From the NCBI GenBank assembly GCA_964596345.1, contig CAZQSZ010000008.1, positions 124,001-188,000 on the forward strand: DNA of 64,000 nt, written 5' to 3'. Under the pieces are notes generated by a model. It saw only the letters and a list, made by a program, of their open reading frames with translations. It did not search any database and had not been told where the DNA came from. The stretch's first letter is position 1. The number at the start of each line of letters is the position of its first letter. A program made the translations under genes and the position numbers. Source of the stretch: CADEDV01 sp964596345 (lineage in GTDB: Bacteria > Bacteroidota > Bacteroidia > Chitinophagales > Chitinophagaceae). Shown in pieces: positions 53,671 through 61,829 of this stretch.

Positions 53671-54408
53671 TTATACTATTAGTTCAGCGGCTGCTTCTTT
53701 ATCCAGCAGCACATATGCATTTCTATGTTGTTGAATAAAACTGGCCGGAACATCAGGGCTTATTTCCTCTTCCAGTGCTTTCTGGATAATGGCTGATTTG
53801 GAAACACCATTAGCCAGCAACAAAAGCATTTTTGCCTGCAGCACTTGTCCTAAACCCAACGTGATCCCTTTTTTAATGGGAGTAGGTTCATTAAAATAAT
53901 GCTTCCCGGCATCCAATGTACTTGCATGTAAGACCTGTTCATGTGCTTGTAATGTGCTATCCACTCCTGGTTCATTGAAACCAATATGTCCGTTTGTTCC
54001 AATGCCCACCAGCATACAATCAATTCCACTCCTGCTGTCAATAAGAGCATTCATTTTTTTACATTCCTCTTCCACCGCAGTGGTAAGGCCATCAAACAAA
54101 TGCACCTGTGTTTGTTTAATTCCCAATGGGTCAAAGACCTGCTCTTGCAGTATATATTTACAACTGCCGCTTTTATTTCCGGGAACGCCCAGCCATTCAT
54201 CCAGCCCGATACAAAAGCAGCGGCTGAAATCGGTTCCGCTTTCTTTTGCTTTAGCAGCCAGCTCCCGGTAAGTGCCAACCGGAGTGTTGCCGGTGGCAAA
54301 ACATAATACTGCTTCCGGTTTCTTTTGTACTACGTCAAGGATCAGCTCAGCAGCAGCCGCTGACATTTTATTGTAGTCATTATATATTTTAATGTTCGGT
54401 AAACTCAT
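53671..54408 (-). CDS. NagB-like glucosamine-6-phosphate deaminase homologue
   Basis: A 245-residue member of the GlcN-6-P deaminase/6-phosphogluconolactonase family. The phosphate loop CFATGNTPVGTYREL and the catalytic CIGLDEWLG (Asp) and VGIGTNGHIGFNEPG (His/Glu) are clear. The region around the allosteric/phosphate Arg of E. coli NagB (ANSRFF) reads DAGKHYF here, so one phosphate-binding Arg appears replaced by Lys and the exact substrate may differ. The start at 54408 overlaps the previous gene by ATGA; an open frame to 54495 lies inside that gene and is ignored. It may convert an amino-sugar phosphate into a ketose phosphate. Confidence 0.87.
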   Translation of the reverse strand: MSLPNIKIYNDYNKMSAAAAELILDVVQKKPEAVLCFATGNTPVGTYRELAAKAKESGTDFSRCFCIGLDEWLGVPGNKSGSCKYILQEQVFDPLGIKQTQVHLFDGLTTAVEEECKKMNALIDSRSGIDCMLVGIGTNGHIGFNEPGVDSTLQAHEQVLHASTLDAGKHYFNEPTPIKKGITLGLGQVLQAKMLLLLANGVSKSAIIQKALEEEISPDVPASFIQQHRNAYVLLDKEAAAELIV

Positions 54409-55427
54409 AAACTTTCTCTTACTTTTCTGGCACCGGCTACCATATTCGCTAATTTTTGACGGGAAGCCCATCGTGCAGTCTGGCTTAATCCGCAATCAGG
54501 TGCCACCGATAATCTATCTGCCGGTACATATTTTAAACAGCGTTGTATCCGCTCCGCCACATCATTCACCGTTTCGATATAATAATTCTTTACATCAATG
54601 ATCCCCACTGCTACATGCATCTTTTCTGCAAATGCAGCAAGTAATTCTATTTCTGCAAATTCACGGTTTGCCATTTCGATATGAATTTCGTTAACATTCA
54701 TATCTAAAAAATCGGGCAGCATGGGTTTAATGCTCCGGTAGCCAACGGGTCGTCCTTTAAAATTGCCAAAACATAAATGTGTGCTGAGATTGCATTTACC
54801 CACAACAGGCTGTACGGTACGATTGAAAATATCGACAAACCTCCGAGTGTCTTCTTTATAGGCATAGCAACTCATGGAGGGTTCGTCCACAGTGATCTCT
54901 GTACAACCAGCTGCCACCAATGCTTCCAGCTCATTACGGACAAGAGGCAGCAGTGCTTCGGTGATGGCAAAGCGGTCTTTATAAAAACCATTGGGTAATA
55001 ATCGTCCACTAAGTGTATAAGGACCCGGCACACTTGCTTTTAATACCGGGCCGGCAGGGGCAAGTCTTTTCAATCGCTGGAATTCTTTTACGGTACCCAA
55101 CCCCTCCGGTGCCAGCAGTTCACCCACAATATTATTTTTGCCCCGCTGATCATGTGCTGCCGGTCCAAATTTCCTGGTTTCTGTTTCATTTTGCTCGATT
55201 CCTTTTATAAATCCATAGAAGGATAAATTGAAATCCAATCTTGTTTGTTCGCCATCGGTGATCACATCCAACCCTGCCGTAACCTGGTCATGAACAGCCG
55301 CCACGACGGCATCTTCAATCGTTTCTTCTATATCGGCGGCACCGAACTGATCCAGGTTTTTCGAAGCAAATTCCAGCCACCCGGGAAATGGATAACTGCC
55401 TACTACAGTTGTTCTGATTGCTGTCAT
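54405..55427 (-). CDS. MetE C-terminal-domain (core-MetE-like) methyltransferase homologue
   Basis: A 340-residue protein corresponding to only the C-terminal, catalytic half of cobalamin-independent methionine synthase. The four zinc ligands are present in the right order: His 217 and Cys 219 (STHLCFGN), Glu 251 (HIEMAN) and Cys 312 (PDCGLSQTARW). VITDGEQTR, PGPYTLSGR and VDEPSMSCY are also family-like. Stand-alone cores of this kind include methionine synthases that take the methyl group from other donors, and methyltransferases of unknown role. A methyl-transfer enzyme is out of place between a sugar-phosphate deaminase and a SIS protein, so it may act on a methylated sugar or another small molecule. 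Confidence 0.88.
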   Translation of the reverse strand: MTAIRTTVVGSYPFPGWLEFASKNLDQFGAADIEETIEDAVVAAVHDQVTAGLDVITDGEQTRLDFNLSFYGFIKGIEQNETETRKFGPAAHDQRGKNNIVGELLAPEGLGTVKEFQRLKRLAPAGPVLKASVPGPYTLSGRLLPNGFYKDRFAITEALLPLVRNELEALVAAGCTEITVDEPSMSCYAYKEDTRRFVDIFNRTVQPVVGKCNLSTHLCFGNFKGRPVGYRSIKPMLPDFLDMNVNEIHIEMANREFAEIELLAAFAEKMHVAVGIIDVKNYYIETVNDVAERIQRCLKYVPADRLSVAPDCGLSQTARWASRQKLANMVAGARKVRESL

Positions 55428-55450
55428 AAAAAAATTTAATCCTTCATTAA

Positions 55451-56230
55451 TTATTTTCCTGCAAGTTTATACAGTTCTGCCATCCGGTGTGCATGTTCAT
55501 CATATGCTGTTTCAAATAAACGGGTGGCTTTTTCAACACCCACCACACAGGCTGCGGTCAGCACCGTTGGAGGTTGTCCTGCATTGGTCAGCAGTTTTGC
55601 CAGCTCTGCTTTGATACTGTTAATGATCAGCACGCCGCCGACTGTCGACCCCGGCGATACCGGTGTTTCTAATCCATCAATTTGTATCATGGCATCGCCT
55701 GCGGGTGCACCGGTATCGATCACCAATGATGCAAAATCAGTCAATTTTTTTCCATCCTTTCGTTTGCTGTTGCTGGCTGCTGCATGATCATTGGTAATGA
55801 TGGCTACTACTTTTATTCCTCGTTGCTGCAACAGTTCGGCCATTTCAACCGGTACAATATTGCAGCCGCTGGAGGAGATGACCAGGGCCGTGTCTCTATC
55901 ATCCAGTCCGAAATTTCGCAGGATGCGTTCAGCCAGCCCGGAAACATTTTCCAGGAACATGGCTTGCCGTTGCCCATTAGCGCCAATGACATTGTTATGG
56001 TTGGTCAGCGATAATTCAACAATCGGGTTGAACCCGGGAAAGGAACCATAGCGGGGCCACATTTCTTCCACCATGATACGGCTGTGTCCTGAACCAAAAG
56101 TATGCACCACCCTGCCGGCAAGAATACTGGCTGCAAACCAGCTGGCCGCCAGTTGGATTTTGTCTTCCTGTGCTTTTATTCTTTCAATGATGGCTCCGCA
56201 TTTTTGTAAATAGATTGCTGTAACACTCAT
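55451..56230 (-). CDS. SIS-domain sugar-phosphate-binding protein
   Basis: A 259-residue SIS protein of the 'sugar isomerase domain' (UPF0309-like) type. Features: FGSGHSRIMVEEMWPRYGSF near residue 45, FNPIVELSLTNH, a phospho-sugar loop ALVISSSGCNIVPVEMAEL, and VAIITNDHAA. Related proteins are aldose/ketose phosphate isomerases or amino-sugar-binding regulators; the reaction of this subgroup is not established. It lies between the MetE-like and ROK genes with 21-23-base gaps and probably acts on the phosphorylated sugar made by the kinase. Confidence 0.87.
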   Translation of the reverse strand: MSVTAIYLQKCGAIIERIKAQEDKIQLAASWFAASILAGRVVHTFGSGHSRIMVEEMWPRYGSFPGFNPIVELSLTNHNNVIGANGQRQAMFLENVSGLAERILRNFGLDDRDTALVISSSGCNIVPVEMAELLQQRGIKVVAIITNDHAAASNSKRKDGKKLTDFASLVIDTGAPAGDAMIQIDGLETPVSPGSTVGGVLIINSIKAELAKLLTNAGQPPTVLTAACVVGVEKATRLFETAYDEHAHRMAELYKLAGK

Positions 56231-56251
56231 CGCATGTATTTATTGTCTTTA

Positions 56252-57139
56252 TTATTTATTCATGGCAAAACTTGCAACACCAATAGCCCCGGCCATATCT
56301 CCAAACACTGCTTTTACAATACTGGTTGTTTTTCCCTGCGGCTGCCATTCAAATTGTTTCATAAACTCATTCAATGGCAGAAATAAATCGTCGTCGGCCT
56401 GTGCAATACCACCGCCCACCACAATGATCTCAGGAGATAAAATATTGGCCAATGATGCCAGGCCAATACCTAACTGCCTTACCGATTTCATCCAGACTTC
56501 TTTAGCAAACACATCTCCCTTTTTGTACGCTTCCAGCATTTCCTGCGTAGATGTGAATTTTCCTTTGCTTCTTTTCTCAACCGTACAATTACCAATACAC
56601 TCTTCCAGGCTACCCGGCATGCCTGTTATATCAGATTCCCCTTCATCATTTATGACCATATGCCCAATATGGCCAGCTTTATTCATGGCTCCCTGGTAAG
56701 GCTTGCCATCAATTAATATAGCCCCGCCAACTCCTGTTCCCAATGTTAGCATGACCGCATTTTTTTTTCCTCTTGCAGCTCCGAATTTTGCTTCTCCCAT
56801 CATTGCTGCTACCGCATCATTTAAAACAAAGGCGGGTCGTTGTAAAAATTCAGCCCAGTTAAAATGCTCCAGCCCCTGCATTCTTCCGGGCATACAAGCA
56901 ATACAGGTATTACTATCATCTGGCAGACCCGGTGCAGATAATCCTATAGCTATTTTATCTACTTTTACGAGAGTTTGTAATTCTTTTACTGCCCTGGCTA
57001 CTGCATTTTTCCAAACCTTATCATCTCCATCATTGGTAGGCTGGCAGTTCTCCCCCAATACATTACCATCAGCATCGATTAGTACTGCTTTTATTCTTGT
57101 GCCGCCAAGATCAATGCCGATTGAAAATTTATTATTCAC
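56252..57139 (-). CDS. ROK-family sugar kinase lacking the zinc motif
   Basis: A 295-residue ROK kinase homologue. The ATP loop IGIDLGGTRIKAVL (7-20), LNDAVAAMMGEAKFG with catalytic Asp 108, LTLGTGVGGAI and the KAGHIGH motif (His 157/160) are all in place, so it probably phosphorylates a hexose or amino sugar. The normal CxCGxxGC zinc cluster that follows is replaced: the aligned stretch reads DITGMPGSLEE (170-180), keeping the glycines and Leu-Glu but none of the three Cys. The start codon is GTG (57139). It is probably the kinase of the cassette; the substrate is unknown. Confidence 0.88.
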   Translation of the reverse strand: MNNKFSIGIDLGGTRIKAVLIDADGNVLGENCQPTNDGDDKVWKNAVARAVKELQTLVKVDKIAIGLSAPGLPDDSNTCIACMPGRMQGLEHFNWAEFLQRPAFVLNDAVAAMMGEAKFGAARGKKNAVMLTLGTGVGGAILIDGKPYQGAMNKAGHIGHMVINDEGESDITGMPGSLEECIGNCTVEKRSKGKFTSTQEMLEAYKKGDVFAKEVWMKSVRQLGIGLASLANILSPEIIVVGGGIAQADDDLFLPLNEFMKQFEWQPQGKTTSIVKAVFGDMAGAIGVASFAMNK

Positions 57140-57168
57140 TTTTTAGAATACTGCTATTTAATTCTGAC

Positions 57169-57954
57169 TTATAACTGCCCTTCACTGATACACCAGCCCC
57201 CATCAACCGCCACTACCTGCCCGGTGGTGAATTTTGATTGATCACTCATGAAATAAACGGCCAGTCCATCCAAATCTTCCGGTTGTCCTGTTCTTCCACC
57301 TTCCAATGGTTGCTTTGTTTTGACAAATGACAAAATCTCATCATTATTTACTGCCCGTTGCGCCATGGGTGTTTCCACCAGGGCCGGGGCAATTACATTG
57401 ACCCGGATATTATGGGTGGCATAATACGCTGCAATGGATTTACTAAAGCCGGTCACTGCTGATTTAGCTGCTGCATACGCATGGGTTGAAAAAAAAGCCG
57501 GCGAAGGAGAGAAGCCCAATACAGAACTCATGTTTAAAATGGTGCCTCCTTTATGTAAAGCCATGAATTTTTTTATGGCTGCCTGGTTGGATAACATCAG
57601 CGAAGTAAGATTTAATTCCATGGTTTTGTTCCACCCTTCCAGCGTCAGCTCATGCAACGGACCATCTCCCATTTTTCTGCCGCTGCCTCCTGCCACATGA
57701 TATAAACCATCAAAGCCGCCATATAATTCACAGCATTGTTCAATAGCCTGTTCCGCAGTGGCAGGTTCAATGGCATCTCCAGGGATAGCTACTGCATTTT
57801 TTCCTAACAGTTGCCCGGCTTCCCGCACGGATTCCTGCTTTCTTCCCAGCACCACAAGCTTTGCCCCTTCAGCTATAAATGCTTTGGCTGCAGCCAGGCC
57901 AATACCGGTGGTACCGCCGATGATCACAATTTTTTTATCGGTGAGTATTCCCAT
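57169..57954 (-). CDS. short-chain dehydrogenase/reductase
   Basis: A 261-residue classical SDR oxidoreductase. It has the cofactor loop GGTTGIGLAAAKAF (13-26), VLGRKQES as the acidic/basic NAD(P) selector, LNMSSVLGFSPSPA with the catalytic Ser, and HAYAAAKSAVTGFSK with the Tyr-x3-Lys pair. The C-terminus has VVAVDGGWCISEG. It probably oxidises or reduces a sugar hydroxyl or keto group. It overlaps the Gfo/Idh gene upstream by one base (TAATG), so translation is coupled. Confidence 0.9.
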   Translation of the reverse strand: MGILTDKKIVIIGGTTGIGLAAAKAFIAEGAKLVVLGRKQESVREAGQLLGKNAVAIPGDAIEPATAEQAIEQCCELYGGFDGLYHVAGGSGRKMGDGPLHELTLEGWNKTMELNLTSLMLSNQAAIKKFMALHKGGTILNMSSVLGFSPSPAFFSTHAYAAAKSAVTGFSKSIAAYYATHNIRVNVIAPALVETPMAQRAVNNDEILSFVKTKQPLEGGRTGQPEDLDGLAVYFMSDQSKFTTGQVVAVDGGWCISEGQL

Positions 57955-59135
57955 TATCTTCTTTCAATTGATCCGGTGACTTTATGCTTAATAATGAATT
58001 TCTTTTCTCCCGATGGAAGTACTTCTTCTTTTATTAAATAATACTGGTCGTCATAACTGGTCATTTTCTTTGCTGTTGTTTCTATTGCTTTTCCCCGCCA
58101 GTCGGAGATCTGTACCGGTTCCCATTGTTTGCTGGCCGCACTTTTATACGCTGCGTCGAGGATAGCGTTTACGATGTACCCGTCATAAAATGTTTCTGCC
58201 GGTTCGATTTTTTTATCAATCGCATCAAACATGTCGGTGAACATATGGCTATAACCCAGTTCATGGACTTCATCACCTACCGGGAATAACCAGCCGGCAT
58301 TGCTTTCTGCCTTTTCTGCCACATATTGTCCTCCTTTGCCGGTGGTAAACATTTCGAAACCGGTGCGCAAAAAATTATTGGCCCAGATGGTTCCTTCAGT
58401 ACCCATCACTTCATCCCTCAGGTCCATACCGCCGCGGAAAGTCCAGCTGACTTCAAACTGACCAATCGCTCCGTTTTCATATCTCACTAAACCTATCGCA
58501 TTATCTTCCGCATCAATCGGATGTACCCTTGTATCTGCCCAGCACATTACTTCTATCGGTTTGATATTTTTTCCGATAAAGTTCCTGCTTATTTCCACAC
58601 AATGACATCCAAGATCTATCATGGCTCCACCACCTGATTTTTCTTTATCCCAAAACCAGTCACTGTGCGGCCCGGGATGTGTTTCCCGGCTCTTTGTCCA
58701 GATCACTTCTCCAATACTGCCATTCTTTACTGCAGCCAGTGATTTCAGGAACTTGGGCGTATAACAAAGATCTTCCAGGTAGCCACCCACCACATTGGCT
58801 TTTTCCACCGCCTGTAACATTTGTAAAGCTTCGCTGGCTGTTCGCCCTAGTGGCTTTGTGCATAACACATGTTTGCCGGCGGCAGCACTGGCCAGCACTG
58901 CTTCCAGATGCATATCGTTTGACAAACCAATGATAACTGCATCTACATCCTTATGCTCTACACATTCTTTTATGCTCGTTGTGTAATGCGGCACATTATA
59001 ATCTGCTGCAAATTTCTTAGCATTTGCTTCCTGCCGGCTATAGACTGATACAATAACATCTTTACGACGCTGCGCCACTAAAGAATCTGCATAAAAACGG
59101 GAAATAAATCCCGATCCTAAAATGGCAAGTCTCAT
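57954..59135 (-). CDS. cytoplasmic Gfo/Idh/MocA-family dehydrogenase
   Basis: A 393-residue NAD(P)-dependent sugar dehydrogenase. Rossmann motif AILGSGFISRFYADSL (4-19), the cofactor-adjacent CTKPLGR (Lys of the family EKP motif) and the catalytic DLGCHCVEISRNF segment with Asp/His. No signal peptide, so it acts in the cytoplasm. Members oxidise inositols, glucose-fructose, or 3-position hydroxyls of glycosides. The close partner at 59161 has a signal-like N-terminus, suggesting an exported and a cytoplasmic version of related chemistry. Confidence 0.9.
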   Translation of the reverse strand: MRLAILGSGFISRFYADSLVAQRRKDVIVSVYSRQEANAKKFAADYNVPHYTTSIKECVEHKDVDAVIIGLSNDMHLEAVLASAAAGKHVLCTKPLGRTASEALQMLQAVEKANVVGGYLEDLCYTPKFLKSLAAVKNGSIGEVIWTKSRETHPGPHSDWFWDKEKSGGGAMIDLGCHCVEISRNFIGKNIKPIEVMCWADTRVHPIDAEDNAIGLVRYENGAIGQFEVSWTFRGGMDLRDEVMGTEGTIWANNFLRTGFEMFTTGKGGQYVAEKAESNAGWLFPVGDEVHELGYSHMFTDMFDAIDKKIEPAETFYDGYIVNAILDAAYKSAASKQWEPVQISDWRGKAIETTAKKMTSYDDQYYLIKEEVLPSGEKKFIIKHKVTGSIERR

Positions 59136-59160
59136 ACAATTGCTTTTCGCTGTTAGAAAA

Positions 59161-60333
59161 CTATTTTACAATGGGCCAGGGAAATTTACTTTTCAGTTTC
59201 ACTTTCATTCCTGTCGCCGATGATTTTCTTGCCGCTTCGATAATTTCCAGTACATGGAGTGCATGCTCCACGTTGATCCGCGGTTCTGTTCCTTTCAAAA
59301 GAGCTTCCCCCGTTTTTGTTGCCCCTTCCTGCCATTCATACCCTCCTTTCTCCGTACTCATCAGTACAGCAGGTTTATCCCAGGATGTATCCAGCATCAC
59401 ACCGTTGGTTTCCCAATCGTAACCGATCAGGCGCATATTCCCATAATCTCCGTATATCTGAATAGAATGCAAAGATTGATTTCCCGCCTCATGGCCATGG
59501 GGGTCAAAATAATTGAAACCACACATCACATGACTGATAACTCCTTTATCATGCTCCAATAAAATATGGGCATTATCTTCTGCTTCTACTTTTATTTTCC
59601 CTTTATCATCTACTGTGCGTTCAGGGTTCACAATACTGGTCATCGCCATTACAGCTTTTGCAGGGCCGAGCAACCCGGTCAATGTGGCCATATTATAAAC
59701 ACCCAGGTCAGGCATACTGCCCCCGCCTTTCTCATAAAAGAAAGCCGACCAGGTAGGGCCGGTATGACCATATTGTCCATGTGCGGCTGCAATACGACCT
59801 AACTTACCTTCCTGTATGGTGCGACTCATGAAAGCAAACTGCGGGCTGTTGACCACGGCCGGTGCTCCCCAGATACGCAGCTTCTTACTCTTTGCAAGGT
59901 CAAGCAATGCTTTACCTTCTGCATAAGTATTTGCCATGGGTTTTTCACTCCATACATGTTTGCCGGCCAGCAATGCTTTTTTATTCAGTGCTCCATGTGC
60001 CTGCATATCGGTCAGGGTAATCAGCATATCAAAAGGAACACCCTTTAACTGTTCATCAATACTGGCATAAGTAGCTGCGTTAACATTATATTGCTTATTC
60101 TGGGAAACGGCTCGTTCCGGTTTTATATCACAAAGACTTACAATCTCAATCAGTGCTGACGTTTGCAGGTGTGGTATATAGCGGTTACTTACACTGCCGC
60201 AGCCGATAATGGCAACTTTTAATTTTTGCTCCTTTTTTTCCATCGCAAAACCTTCCAGTGATGAGAGTAATACCGCTGCTCCTGCCGAAGCTGTGTATTG
60301 CAGAAACTGCTGTCTTGATATTTTACCTGCCAT
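59161..60333 (-). CDS. Gfo/Idh/MocA-family protein with Tat-like leader
   Basis: A 390-residue oxidoreductase with a 30-residue leader (MAGKISRQQFLQYTASAGAA, then VLLSSLEGFA) that resembles a Tat signal but has Arg-Gln in place of Arg-Arg. The enzyme part has IGCGSVSNRYIPHLQ (Rossmann loop), VWSEKPMANTYAEG (EKP motif) and MPDLGVYNM (catalytic Asp). Exported Gfo/Idh proteins with tightly bound NAD are common in Bacteroidota glycan loci, and some make or remove 3-keto sugars. Whether this leader is used by Tat, Sec, or not at all is unclear. It follows the GH144-family gene by 4 bases. Confidence 0.9.
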   Translation of the reverse strand: MAGKISRQQFLQYTASAGAAVLLSSLEGFAMEKKEQKLKVAIIGCGSVSNRYIPHLQTSALIEIVSLCDIKPERAVSQNKQYNVNAATYASIDEQLKGVPFDMLITLTDMQAHGALNKKALLAGKHVWSEKPMANTYAEGKALLDLAKSKKLRIWGAPAVVNSPQFAFMSRTIQEGKLGRIAAAHGQYGHTGPTWSAFFYEKGGGSMPDLGVYNMATLTGLLGPAKAVMAMTSIVNPERTVDDKGKIKVEAEDNAHILLEHDKGVISHVMCGFNYFDPHGHEAGNQSLHSIQIYGDYGNMRLIGYDWETNGVMLDTSWDKPAVLMSTEKGGYEWQEGATKTGEALLKGTEPRINVEHALHVLEIIEAARKSSATGMKVKLKSKFPWPIVK

Positions 60334-60337
60334 TGGT

Positions 60338-61786
60338 TTATTTTTTAAAATAAGGAGATGAAAACCCCAGTCGTTTTAAACCGTTCTGTATATCGGGTAT
60401 CTGCATAAACAATTTCCACAATAAACCAGTCCGGTAATTTTCAATCATGACAATGATCGGGCCCTGGTCAATAGCCAAATGTGATTTTGCATACCAGTTA
60501 TGATGAATGCTGAAACCGTCCACAAAACCATACTTGCTCCAGATCTTATCTCCGAGTTCGTAATAGAAATGTTTCAGGGCTTCCATACTTTCTTTGGGTG
60601 TATACGGCATGGAAGAGATGGCGGCAGTAGGTTGTATCACTCCCCGGTCGTTCTCAGGGCTATGCGCCAGGTATCCCTTGTAGCTATCTCCGGCAGTTAA
60701 ACCCCACACTTTATCACTGTAACCTTTGAATTTTTTAGGATTCTCCATACAATACGCCCTGTTGATCAGCGTATGATTTCTGCCTTGCAGGAAATAATCA
60801 TTTCCCAGGGAATCAACCAACCCATTAGGATCAATTCCCTGGAAAGTATACTGTTCAAAAAACAATGGCCCGCCTTTGTCTTTGTCATAATTACCCAATG
60901 GTAACCTGTATCCATAATACTCATTACCATTCTTAAAACCAAAACTACCTACCCAGGTACCATCATATGCTTCTTTCGGAATGGCTTTGGCAGGGTTGGG
61001 TGCAGAAGCCGCCATGATATAAGTGATCAAACACTCATTGTAACCCCAGACCGGAAAATTCATATCAAATCCATTATTCGGACTCCAGTGCCAGTACAAT
61101 TTCTTTTCTCCATTGGTATGCCAGTTCCAGTTAGCCGCACCCCATATTTGGTTAATGCGTTTGCGCAGGTACACTTCTCTTGGATTGTCTTTCGTAAAAT
61201 ACTCCCGGGCACATAAAAAACCCATCAGCAAATAAGAGGTCTCTACAATATCCGCCCCGTCATCCAGCCGGTCAAACCTGATGGTCTTGCCGGTTCTTCC
61301 ATTCATAAAATGCGGGTAGATGCCATGATAACAATCTGCATTGATGAGGAAATCGGCGATCTTTATTAATCTTCTTACAGCAGTATCTCTTCCTATCCAG
61401 CCCCGCTCAACCGCCACTACCGTACTCATGATCCCAAATCCCGTTCCGCCGATTGCACCGGCATCGGGACCAAATATTGTTTTACTGAAATTGGGTTCAT
61501 CCCAGGCCTCGTTTATATAATCCCAGTAGTGCTCTGCTAAAACCGTATTACTTCTTTCTAAGGCCAGCCCGCTGTAAGGATGTGCACCATGCCAGAAAAA
61601 CCGGAACGTTTGCCGTTGTACTGTTTCCAATAACTGGTCATCACTTAATCCTTTAATAACAGCAACAGCGGGAATACTGTCAGGCCCATCACCATATTTT
61701 CCCTTTGCCAGGGAAACCGCTTTAGGTTGTGCATAAAGGATGAACGTAAAAATCGAGGCTGAAAAAAAACAGAGCAATCGTTTCAT
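60338..61786 (-). CDS. exported GH144/glucoamylase-family enzyme, tandem copy 3
   Basis: A 482-residue exported paralogue with the signal LLCFFSASIFTFILYAQ. Family blocks: QTFRFFWHGAHPYSGLALER, GTGFGIMSTVVAVERGW, YWHWSPNNGF, VWGYNECLITYIMAASAP, GLTAGDSYKGYLAHSPEN, SSMPYTPKESMEALKHFYY, AIDQGPIIVMIENYRTGLLW. It is longer than its neighbours, with an extra N-terminal stretch and a 15-20-residue insertion between HYWDYINEAWDE and the GTGFG block (FSKTIFGPDAGAIG). Probably an endo-beta-1,2-glucanase or a variant with altered product pattern. Confidence 0.9.
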   Translation of the reverse strand: MKRLLCFFSASIFTFILYAQPKAVSLAKGKYGDGPDSIPAVAVIKGLSDDQLLETVQRQTFRFFWHGAHPYSGLALERSNTVLAEHYWDYINEAWDEPNFSKTIFGPDAGAIGGTGFGIMSTVVAVERGWIGRDTAVRRLIKIADFLINADCYHGIYPHFMNGRTGKTIRFDRLDDGADIVETSYLLMGFLCAREYFTKDNPREVYLRKRINQIWGAANWNWHTNGEKKLYWHWSPNNGFDMNFPVWGYNECLITYIMAASAPNPAKAIPKEAYDGTWVGSFGFKNGNEYYGYRLPLGNYDKDKGGPLFFEQYTFQGIDPNGLVDSLGNDYFLQGRNHTLINRAYCMENPKKFKGYSDKVWGLTAGDSYKGYLAHSPENDRGVIQPTAAISSMPYTPKESMEALKHFYYELGDKIWSKYGFVDGFSIHHNWYAKSHLAIDQGPIIVMIENYRTGLLWKLFMQIPDIQNGLKRLGFSSPYFKK

Positions 61787-61829
61787 ACAAAATGTTTAAG
61801 TGCATACCGAACCAAAAACAGGCAGCAGG

